Source of the DNA: Qingrenia yutianensis
GTDB lineage: Bacteria; Bacillota; Clostridia; UMGS1810
Reading direction: 5' to 3'
Length of the DNA: 60,484 nt
Assembly: GCF_014385105.1 (NCBI RefSeq)
Contig: NZ_JACRTE010000011.1
Span: forward strand, 1-60,484
The translations under genes were made by a program, and so were the position numbers. How positions within the stretch are numbered: position 1 is the first letter of the stretch; every line of letters starts with the position of its first letter. Below are positions 25,618-32,721 of this stretch, in pieces. Under the pieces are notes generated by a model. That model was not told the origin of the DNA. It did not search any database and saw only the letters and a program-made list of their open reading frames with translations.

Positions 25618-26235
25618 TTAAAATCCCATAATTTTTTTCCAGCCGGCAGTATAGAACGCTTTGAGCTCCTCAAGATATTCTGCCGCATTCTCATGCGGAA
25701 TATCGTGAATAATCACTTCAAAAAATGCCGAAAACAATCCGCTTGCCAATATATGTTCAAGCGTTTTGTCAACATTGTATTTCGGATAGCCGAGTTGTTC
25801 CATTGTTTTTGCAAACTTATGCGTGGCATCGACCTCAATTTCCGCCATATCGTGAATTATATTTTCATATTTTGTGCCGTCGGAGGAGCAGAGAATAAGC
25901 TTGAATTCATCTTTATTGGCATAGCAATAATCCATCATTTTTATCATTCCCTCGCCGGAAAGCTCGCCCATTTGCTTCGCCTGTTCCTGCGGCGAGAGCT
26001 TTGTAAAAGCGCTTTGCGTTTCGCAAAACATACCCATAAGCGTGTCGTATTGCTCGCCGACAAGTGCGTCAAACAATTCCTCTTTGCTCTTAAAATAGCC
26101 GTAAAATGCGCCTGTTGTCACACCTGCATTTTTTACAATTCTACGCAGTGATGCCGATCGAAAGCCTTTTTCGGAAAATTCGGCTTTTGCGGCCGAAAGA
26201 ATATCATCAAGCGTATTATTTTCGTTTTTATTCAT
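25618..26235 (-). CDS. TetR/AcrR-family repressor
   Basis: A 205-residue repressor. The N-terminal helix-turn-helix (ILSAAKAEFSEKGFRSASLRRIVKNAGVTTGAFYGYFKSKEELF) is typical TetR. The C-terminal half is a ligand-binding helical domain with several Cys residues. It heads the transporter-methyltransferase operon. The ATG at 26235 has GGAGGG upstream. Its promoter contains a long inverted repeat placed for autorepression. The ligand could be the transported compound. Confidence 0.88.
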   Translation of the reverse strand: MNKNENNTLDDILSAAKAEFSEKGFRSASLRRIVKNAGVTTGAFYGYFKSKEELFDALVGEQYDTLMGMFCETQSAFTKLSPQEQAKQMGELSGEGMIKMMDYCYANKDEFKLILCSSDGTKYENIIHDMAEIEVDATHKFAKTMEQLGYPKYNVDKTLEHILASGLFSAFFEVIIHDIPHENAAEYLEELKAFYTAGWKKIMGF

Positions 26236-26257
26236 TTTCAACCCTCCGCAAAATAAA

Positions 26258-26305
26258 ATATAACACTGTTACATTTATTATAACAGTGTTATATCGTTTT
26301 GTCAA
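26258..26305 (-). promoter_or_regulatory. tetR promoter with long inverted-repeat operator
   Basis: On the minus strand TTGACA (26305-26300) and TATAAT (26282-26277) are 17 nt apart. Perfect 14-bp arms ATATAACACTGTTA (26258-26271) and TAACAGTGTTATAT (26281-26294) flank and cover the -10 element and spacer. Each arm is itself nearly palindromic (AACAcTGTT), as expected for two TetR dimers. Confidence 0.85.
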
Positions 26306-26326
26306 TAGTTTTATTAAATTTTAATT

Positions 26327-27457
26327 TTATTTTTCCGAATAATTTGAAAGTCTTGCCATAATCGAAGCAAGCTGCGCACGGGTTAAATTTCCGTTTGGCT
26401 CGATAAGTCCGCTGTCGTGTCCTTTTATCAGTCCCATTTCATAGCAGATTGCCATATCTTCTTTTGCGTAATCCGAAATTTGCTCATAATCGCTATGTTC
26501 TTTTATTTTCTCGCTGCCGGTCGGTAAGGGGATCTCTTTGTAATTCAGATACCGTACAATCATTGCCGAAATCTGTTCACGGGTAACTGCACTTTCGGGG
26601 GCAAATTCTGTTTCGGAAATACCTTTTACAACACCGTTTTCCGCACCCCATGAAACATAGTTTGCATAGTATTTTTCTGTCGTCACATCGGTAAATTCCG
26701 TATTGGAAGCCACAATTTCATCTTTTGAAAATCTTCCGAGTACGGTAACCGCCATTGCTCTTGTAACAGTTCCGTCGGGATCGAAAATCGTATCCGATAT
26801 GCCTGTGAACAAGCCATTCTTTACGCCGCTGTAAATATCGTTTTCCGCCCAATGACCGTTAATATCGGTAAATTTCCGATCCGAATAAGTTTGTGAAGTG
26901 TCCGGTAACGTGACGTCCGGTTTTCTTACGCTGCCGCCGCTTGAAGAACCACCGCTACTGCCGCCGGATGTTCCTTGTCGGGTTATCGAAACGGTAAACG
27001 GGTTTGATGAGGTGTCGCCGCTTGTCTTGTTGGTTTCGTCAACGGTGACAATTTTTGAATCAACCAAAGCAATCGTTCTCGTTCCGCTGCCGCTGTAGGT
27101 ATAGTTTAATGTTGCTATTTTCTTTTTTTCGGCGCTGTATTTGTTGGTGTTTGAAAAAAATCCGAAATACAGGCATCCGTCTTTTATAGTCTGTACCTTT
27201 GACTCATTCTGCAATTCATCCGATAAAATAAGTGATGTAAATTCCACATCGCTTTGTGACGGTTTGATCCCAAATTCCGCCCCTGCATAGGCACTGTCAG
27301 TTTCCAAATAAATATCAAACGAAATTTCTCTGTCGTTTTTACCAAGTGTAATGCTTGCACTTGAGGGCGTGATTTGTGCCGCATAGGCAGCAACAGACGA
27401 AATACTCAAACAAACGATCACAGCAGCCGAAAACAGCTTTTTTGTTATTCTGTTCAT
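26327..27457 (-). CDS. Cohesin-like/SLH anchoring protein
   Basis: A 376-residue surface scaffold. The signal peptide ends SVAAYAA. A cohesin-like beta domain (about 28-155: ITPSSASITLGKNDREISFD, YAGAEFGIKPSQSDVEFTSL, KKIATLNYTYSG) follows. A Gly/Ser linker (about 158-185) leads to three SLH domains (FTDINGHWAENDIYSGVKNG, FTDVTTEKYYANYVSW, ISDYAKEDMAICYEMG, each with TRAQ/TREQ/TRAM motifs). This is the architecture of cellulosome anchoring proteins: the SLH part binds the wall and the cohesin binds dockerins. Three dockerin proteins are encoded beside it. It is the last gene of the minus-strand surface operon, separated from the others by a strong hairpin. Confidence 0.82.
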   Translation of the reverse strand: MNRITKKLFSAAVIVCLSISSVAAYAAQITPSSASITLGKNDREISFDIYLETDSAYAGAEFGIKPSQSDVEFTSLILSDELQNESKVQTIKDGCLYFGFFSNTNKYSAEKKKIATLNYTYSGSGTRTIALVDSKIVTVDETNKTSGDTSSNPFTVSITRQGTSGGSSGGSSSGGSVRKPDVTLPDTSQTYSDRKFTDINGHWAENDIYSGVKNGLFTGISDTIFDPDGTVTRAMAVTVLGRFSKDEIVASNTEFTDVTTEKYYANYVSWGAENGVVKGISETEFAPESAVTREQISAMIVRYLNYKEIPLPTGSEKIKEHSDYEQISDYAKEDMAICYEMGLIKGHDSGLIEPNGNLTRAQLASIMARLSNYSEK

Positions 27458-27477
27458 AATATCCTCCTACTTAAATG

Positions 27478-27505
27478 ACAGGGCTGTAGTAGAATACAGC
27501 CCTGT
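27478..27505 (-). terminator. Intercistronic hairpin before the anchoring gene
   Basis: ACAGGGCTGTA (27478-27488) pairs perfectly with TACAGCCCTGT (27495-27505) over a 6-nt loop. Only a weak T-run follows on the minus strand. It is probably a partial terminator or mRNA-stabilising stem-loop that sets the ratio of anchor to docked proteins. Confidence 0.65.
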
Positions 27506-27516
27506 ATCATGCGTCA

Positions 27517-29946
27517 TTATTTTGTAAAGTTCAGCCAAATTGCCATATAATCCTCGATGTCGATTCTGCCGTCATCGTTGAAATCGCATTTTGATGCATC
27601 ATTCCAGTTTGAACTGTTCTTATCTGCACGATAGTAAAGCTGTGCTTTGGTAATATCCAAAAGATCAACCGTTCCGTCTTGATTGACGTCATAGGAAAGT
27701 GCATCCGTAAAGGTTGCCTCGGATGGGTCGATTCCGTTCACTTTGCCGTATTTTACGGTTTTATCGGCGTCCCAACCCGATACCTTGACATCGGTGATTT
27801 TCAGCGTTGCATTTTCGGCGTTGACCGTGATTTTTGCAATATCTGCGGACTGAGCCGACGAAAACAGTTCGCCGTTTGCATTGAGATAACCCAAAATCAC
27901 TTTGCCGCCCTCTGTGCCGCCGATGACGGTAAATCCGTTACTTCCGCTGACTGTTACATCATTGGTTGATGTTTCAAAAGTAATTTGAATATTTGCAATC
28001 CTTGACGATTCGGAAAGTGCAAGCGTAAAATACGATTTTCCTTTTTCGGAAACCGCTTTATCCGCTTTAAGCGATACTTTGGTTTCGATTTTTTCCTCTG
28101 CCGGTTTAGGTATTTCGGAATCCGTAACGGAAATTGTGCAAGCAGCATTTACGCCGTTCACTGCCGTTGCCGTAATTATTGCACTGCCTGCCGAAACGGC
28201 GGTTACAACGCCCTTGCTGTCAACGGTCGCAACCGTGTTGTCTGAGCTTTCCCAACGAATTGATTTATTCGTTGCCGTTTGCGGCAGTACTGTTGCCGAT
28301 AATTGTAGTTTGTCGCCTTTTTTCATAGCTGCAGACGTTTTGTTCAGCGTTACTTTCGTTACTTCGTGATCTTCACCGCCGGATATTGAAGAATCAATTA
28401 CTGCAAAATATCCCAAACTGCCCGTCTGTACGGTAAAGGTCTTGCTTACTTGCGATGATGAAATTTCCACCGCCTCACCGTTTTCATAACAATACAGCTT
28501 TGCATTTTTGGAGTAACCGTCCGGGAGCCCGATGCTTACAGTATAGGTATCGTTTTCGGTATCCGTGCTTACGGATACTTCATATACTTTCAAAATTCCG
28601 TTTTCCGATTTTGCCTGAAATGCGTCATATTCGTCGCCCGAATTTATCTCGTTCACAACAAGCTGCGAATTGATCGAAAACTTTCCCTCAACCCTGACTT
28701 TTTTGTCGAGATTGATTAGGTAAAAGCTTCCGAAATCAACACCGTCAAGATTGGATACACTATCAAGAATTTCGTATTGATAGCCCCAGTCGGCAACATT
28801 ATTTACCGCCCAACGCTCTCCGTTCGAGCCTTTTTCCACATATACAACAAGACTTTTCGGGCTGTCGGGGAACATATCATAGGCTCCGAGCGTATCATCA
28901 TTCGGAAATCCCGTAACACTTGCCGGAATTACCACTCTTTGCAGATTGGTGCAGCCCTCAAACGCTGCCAGTGTAATGTTTACAAGACCGTCCGGAAGAA
29001 TTAAATTTGTAAGCGATTTGCAATCGGCAAATGCGTACATTTCAATGTTGGTTGCCGCTTGCGGAAACTCGATTGACGAAAGACTTGTGCAGCCTTTGAA
29101 AATGCTGTGCGGTATGCTTGTCAGATTTTTCGGCAACTGAATATGCGTAAGCTTTGCGCAATCTTCAAAAGCCCCGGAACCAAGCGACTCCACCGTATCG
29201 GGTACTGTTACATCGGTTAATCCCGAATGCTCAAAAGCGTTGCCGCCGATGATTTTTACGGTTTCGGAAATCTCTATATCCGTCAGCTTTTCGGCATTTT
29301 TGAATGACCCTGCCCAAATGCGGTTGACTGTTCTTCCTCGAACACTTTCCGGGATACTGTATGATCCCTCTCTGCCGCTCGGATAAGCCGTCAATGTCAG
29401 ATTCGGATCGTCATACTGCGGCTCACCCTCATTGACCCACGGTCCGAACATAACGCCGTTGTCGTCCGTGAAATAATATGGATTTTGCGGATGTACCGTT
29501 ATTTTTTCCATACTATCGCAGCCTTTGAATACATTTGCCGTTACATAACTTGCCACAGCGGGAATTTCACATTCGGTAAGTTTCGGACAATTTGCAAATG
29601 CATCCAGTCGGATAATAAGATCCGCTCCGTCTGTGGGATCTTCAAATATGACCCGTTCCAGCTCGGTGCAGCCGTCAAATGCGTGGTAGCCGATTACCTG
29701 TACGCTGCCGGGAATCGTTACGCTTGTGATATTATCGTTATTCAAAAACGCCTCTCCCGCAATGATGGTGACGGTATCGGGAATTTTTATATCTCCGCCG
29801 TCTCCGAAATAACCGAGGAGCTGACCGTCTTTAATATTTGCGCCGATCAGTCCGTCATTGCCGGCGGATACGCTGACGGTAAATCCCATCAGCATAGCCA
29901 CAATCACTACAAGAGAAGATAATCTGTTAAAAATTTTGTTCTTCAT
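27517..29946 (-). CDS. Secreted leucine-rich-repeat protein with Ig-like, cohesin-like and dockerin domains
   Basis: An 809-residue extracellular protein. After the signal peptide (ending SVSAG), BspA/Treponema-type leucine-rich repeats span about 35-370 (ITSVTIPGSVQVIGYHAFDGC, LTNLILPDGLVNITLAAFEG). A Big_2 Ig-like domain follows (about 525-605: VTLNKTSAAMKKGDKLQLSA). Then comes a cohesin-like domain (about 620-745) and a C-terminal dockerin with two calcium loops (YDVNQDGTVDLLDITKAQLY and CDFNDDGRIDIEDYMAIWL). LRR proteins of this type bind proteins or host matrix. The dockerin should attach it to the SLH anchor. Gaps to the operon neighbours are 12 and 59 nt. Confidence 0.85.
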   Translation of the reverse strand: MKNKIFNRLSSLVVIVAMLMGFTVSVSAGNDGLIGANIKDGQLLGYFGDGGDIKIPDTVTIIAGEAFLNNDNITSVTIPGSVQVIGYHAFDGCTELERVIFEDPTDGADLIIRLDAFANCPKLTECEIPAVASYVTANVFKGCDSMEKITVHPQNPYYFTDDNGVMFGPWVNEGEPQYDDPNLTLTAYPSGREGSYSIPESVRGRTVNRIWAGSFKNAEKLTDIEISETVKIIGGNAFEHSGLTDVTVPDTVESLGSGAFEDCAKLTHIQLPKNLTSIPHSIFKGCTSLSSIEFPQAATNIEMYAFADCKSLTNLILPDGLVNITLAAFEGCTNLQRVVIPASVTGFPNDDTLGAYDMFPDSPKSLVVYVEKGSNGERWAVNNVADWGYQYEILDSVSNLDGVDFGSFYLINLDKKVRVEGKFSINSQLVVNEINSGDEYDAFQAKSENGILKVYEVSVSTDTENDTYTVSIGLPDGYSKNAKLYCYENGEAVEISSSQVSKTFTVQTGSLGYFAVIDSSISGGEDHEVTKVTLNKTSAAMKKGDKLQLSATVLPQTATNKSIRWESSDNTVATVDSKGVVTAVSAGSAIITATAVNGVNAACTISVTDSEIPKPAEEKIETKVSLKADKAVSEKGKSYFTLALSESSRIANIQITFETSTNDVTVSGSNGFTVIGGTEGGKVILGYLNANGELFSSAQSADIAKITVNAENATLKITDVKVSGWDADKTVKYGKVNGIDPSEATFTDALSYDVNQDGTVDLLDITKAQLYYRADKNSSNWNDASKCDFNDDGRIDIEDYMAIWLNFTK

Positions 29947-29958
29947 ATATGCTCCTTT

Positions 29959-31596
29959 TTAGAAATCGCTTAAATGATTGAATATGTCTATGTAGTCTTG
30001 AATGTCAACCTTGTTATCGCCGTTTACATCCATTGCTTTTGCTTTTGCCCAAGTTTCGTCCGACGACGCTGCCTGATAGTATCTTTGCGCCTCGGTAATA
30101 TCAATAATGTCGACCGTACCGTCACTATTTACATCATAACTCGGAACAAATACACTTGCCGATGATGTGCCGATTGTGACTGTACCGTTCATTGCCGACT
30201 CATCTTCACCGACAACGCCTGCCGCTTTCGCATCGGTTATTTGTGCAGTGATATTTCCCTCTGCATCGGCTTTTAAGGGAACGGCAATTTCTGCAAGCTT
30301 TGTTTTTTCTGATGAAGAAAATCCCGAAACATTTCCGGTAATTCCGACATATGCCTTTAAGATAAGTTTTCCGTTTTCTTCTGTCCAGTTTGATGTTCTG
30401 CTTGTGAATTTGTCGTTTGCAACCGTAACCGTACCCTCACTAACCTGTGCCGCATCGAATGACACCTTTAAAAGAACCGTATTGACATTTTCGGCGTTAT
30501 CAAGATAAATGCCGTAAACCGCTTTTCCGTCCTTTATCTCCGGCTCTGCCGAAACAGAAAGGCTTGCCGAAACCGTCTTGACTTCGGGAGTTTGCCCCGC
30601 AACGGTGATGGTTGTGTTTTCGGGTGTATAATATTTTGTATATGCGGATGTGGATTCAAAAGCTTTTGCCACTTCTTCATTTTTCACAATGACCTTGCTG
30701 CCGGGGTTCATCTCGGTGCAAATTTCCGAGCCGATTGACGGAGCCGTTTCATGCTCAAGGACGATTTCCTCAATGGCTTTCATTCCGTTAAATGTGTAGC
30801 CGCCCAAGCTTGTAATGCTTGCCGGAACGGTAACTTTTTTCAAAACAGGGTTGTTTCTGAAAAGGTGCATTGCAGTGGAAGTTACGGCTTTTCCGTTCAC
30901 TTCTGTCGGAATGGTGTATTCCGTTTCCGTTTTTCCGCCGGGATATACAACCATTACCGCCTCATCACTGCTGACATTATAAAGTACATTATCAACAGCA
31001 GCAAACTTTTGCGCACCGTCTTTCATTGTGATTGAGGTCAATGCGTCGCAGCCGTACAGAAAATTGTATCTTGTCGAGCTGAGTCTTGCCGGAAGCTCAA
31101 TGGAGGTGAGTGCGGTACAATTTGCAAATGCACCTAAATTGATTGTAAGCGACGCTGCCGTATCATTGTCAAAATTTACGGTATTAAGCATTGTGCAGCC
31201 GGAAAATGCGCTTGATGAAATCATATCCACCGATCCGGGGATTTCAACGCTTTGCAGTCCCGTACAATCCTTGAACGCACTGAGTCCTATTTCCGTATAT
31301 CCGTCCGGAATCGTGACGCCGGTAATACTTTCGTTTCCCTCAAATGCATTGCCGACTGAGGTTATCTGATATTCCGTTCCGTTGATTTCTGCGGTTGTCG
31401 GCAAAGTGATTTCGCCGCCTTTGCCGTTATATGCCGAAATGCTTACCACATACGGCGAGGAGTAGCCGGATTTTGAGCGGTCAACCGTAAAATCTCCGAC
31501 CGTTGTGGTGGCAGCATTGGCGCTGACCGCGCCGATTCCCATCAGCATCACTGCCGAACACATCGTTATCATTGTTTTTTTGAATAAATTTTTCAT
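29959..31596 (-). CDS. Secreted leucine-rich-repeat protein with cohesin-like and dockerin domains
   Basis: A 545-residue relative of the neighbouring LRR protein without the Ig-like domain. The signal peptide ends SANAA. BspA-type LRRs occupy about 40-315 (ITGVTIPDGYTEIGLSAFKDC, LTSIELPARLSSTRYNF). A cohesin-like domain (about 335-480: VSASLSVSAEPEIKDGKAVY, VNTVLLKVSFDAAQVSEG) precedes a dockerin (YDVNSDGTVDIIDITEAQRY and MDVNGDNKVDIQDYIDIF). It starts 15 nt after the upstream gene and ends 12 nt before the downstream LRR gene, so all are one transcript. Two LRR paralogues in tandem suggest duplication. Confidence 0.85.
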   Translation of the reverse strand: MKNLFKKTMITMCSAVMLMGIGAVSANAATTTVGDFTVDRSKSGYSSPYVVSISAYNGKGGEITLPTTAEINGTEYQITSVGNAFEGNESITGVTIPDGYTEIGLSAFKDCTGLQSVEIPGSVDMISSSAFSGCTMLNTVNFDNDTAASLTINLGAFANCTALTSIELPARLSSTRYNFLYGCDALTSITMKDGAQKFAAVDNVLYNVSSDEAVMVVYPGGKTETEYTIPTEVNGKAVTSTAMHLFRNNPVLKKVTVPASITSLGGYTFNGMKAIEEIVLEHETAPSIGSEICTEMNPGSKVIVKNEEVAKAFESTSAYTKYYTPENTTITVAGQTPEVKTVSASLSVSAEPEIKDGKAVYGIYLDNAENVNTVLLKVSFDAAQVSEGTVTVANDKFTSRTSNWTEENGKLILKAYVGITGNVSGFSSSEKTKLAEIAVPLKADAEGNITAQITDAKAAGVVGEDESAMNGTVTIGTSSASVFVPSYDVNSDGTVDIIDITEAQRYYQAASSDETWAKAKAMDVNGDNKVDIQDYIDIFNHLSDF

Positions 31597-31611
31597 CGCA
31601 TAATCTCCATT

Positions 31612-32385
31612 CTATTTATTTATTGTTGTTTTATCTGTAAGCGGACGCATTGATGTCATACTATCCCATACCATAACTGATATAGACTCGGAATTAGTGA
31701 AATCAATTCCGCTGACATCAAGTTTATTTTTGCCTTGCTGTAATGTAACATTTTCTTTGTGAGTGCTTACCAATTTGCCGTTTTCGTCATATGCCGCAAA
31801 AATCACATCGACATTTTGAGCTTTGGAAGAAAGAATATCAACCGCACCTTGACTGAAATCTAAAACGCTGCACTCATTTACCGCATATTTTATACTTGTT
31901 TCGGAAACTTTTACTTCTCCTTTTGCTGCAGTACCGTCTGTTTCGGTAATTCCGGCACATATCATATTTGATATATCCGCAATAAACTCCCCGGTTGAGG
32001 AAACATCAATCGGAATGACGATTTTCGCAACCCTAATTCTTTCGTTTGACGAAAATCCCATTTTATTCCCGGTTCTTCCGAGGTATCCTTTTACAGAAAT
32101 CTTGTTGTCGGTATTCCAAGTTGTATGCAATATGTCAAAGCATTCATTTTTTTCAAGAATTGCTTTTCCGGCATTTTTACCGTCAAAATTCATCTCAAAG
32201 AAAAGCGTACTTAAACAGTTCGTGTTTTCTAAGTACAAATTATACTCCAGCCCTGCTTCGGTGCGTTTTGGCTCAACCGCTAATGCGGTTTGCGGTTTTT
32301 TCTCTGTTTGTGCAAAGACAGCAATGTTTGTTATTACAATCAACACAGTTACAATTGCTCCGATTATTTTTTTGCGTAAGTTCAC
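31612..32385 (-). CDS. Secreted cohesin-like protein without dockerin
   Basis: A 257-residue exported protein, first in the minus-strand operon. The signal peptide ends AVFA. A cohesin-like domain (about 30-165: YNLYLENTNCLSTLFFEMNFD, MGFSSNERIRVAKIVIPIDV) is like those in the other four proteins of this locus. The C-terminal domain (VDVIFAAYDENGKLVSTHKE, SISVMVWDSMTSMRPL) is a beta-rich module seen in many secreted Clostridia proteins. It has no dockerin and no anchor, so it may act as an adaptor or cap. The start is a GTG behind GAGGTGAT. The operator-dense intergenic region lies directly upstream. Confidence 0.75.
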   Translation of the reverse strand: MNLRKKIIGAIVTVLIVITNIAVFAQTEKKPQTALAVEPKRTEAGLEYNLYLENTNCLSTLFFEMNFDGKNAGKAILEKNECFDILHTTWNTDNKISVKGYLGRTGNKMGFSSNERIRVAKIVIPIDVSSTGEFIADISNMICAGITETDGTAAKGEVKVSETSIKYAVNECSVLDFSQGAVDILSSKAQNVDVIFAAYDENGKLVSTHKENVTLQQGKNKLDVSGIDFTNSESISVMVWDSMTSMRPLTDKTTINK

Positions 32386-32413
32386 TTGATCACCTCACTG
32401 CTTTAGTTGATAA

Positions 32414-32433
32414 TTAGGTTAGTCTTAACTAAC
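32414..32433. promoter_or_regulatory. Operator box B
   Basis: GTTAG (32418-32422) and CTAAC (32429-32433), extended GTTAGT-N4-ACTAAC. The 19-mer TTAGGTTAGTCTTAACTAA (32414-32432) matches 16 of 19 positions of the DtxR/IdeR consensus. It lies about 30 nt upstream of the minus-strand start codon, downstream of a TATATT -10 candidate (32457-32452). Confidence 0.7.
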
Positions 32434-32482
32434 TTAACTGCAAAAAAAAATAAATATACCCTAACATCACTCCTTATTTGCA

Positions 32483-32498
32483 GTTAGCACAAACTAAC
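32483..32498. promoter_or_regulatory. Operator box C
   Basis: GTTAG (32483-32487) and CTAAC (32494-32498), upstream of the minus-strand -10 candidate, in the place where a -35 or upstream operator would be. Confidence 0.6.
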
Positions 32499-32511
32499 CG
32501 CAGTGTTTTTT

Positions 32512-32537
32512 AAAAGAGCCCGGTTCTTGGCTCTTTT
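32512..32537. terminator. Symmetric hairpin between the divergent promoters
   Basis: AAAAGAGCC (32512-32520) pairs with GGCTCTTTT (32529-32537) around an 8-nt loop. It has A-run and T-run on both sides, so it can terminate in either direction and may insulate the two promoters. Confidence 0.55.
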
Positions 32538-32623
32538 GTTCGGTCGTCACACCATAATTAACAAAATAAAGTGTATCACAACAAATTTAATTTGTCAATA
32601 CTGAAAAAAATTTTTGTAGATAC

Positions 32624-32675
32624 TTTACAAATCAAAACATTTGTGGTATATTATTTATAGTTAGTCGTCACTAAC
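32624..32675 (+). promoter_or_regulatory. Protease promoter with operator box D
   Basis: TTTACA (32624-32629), 17-nt spacer, TATATT (32647-32652). Box D, GTTAGT-N4-ACTAAC (32660-32675), covers the expected transcription start, an ideal place for a repressor. Confidence 0.75.
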
Positions 32676-32721
32676 CACAAATAACGCCAAATTATTTACG
32701 AAAGGGTTTTAAGAAAATAAA

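Noticed and set aside
32458..32465. Extra CTAAC half-site
   Set aside because: No matching GTTAG at the right spacing.
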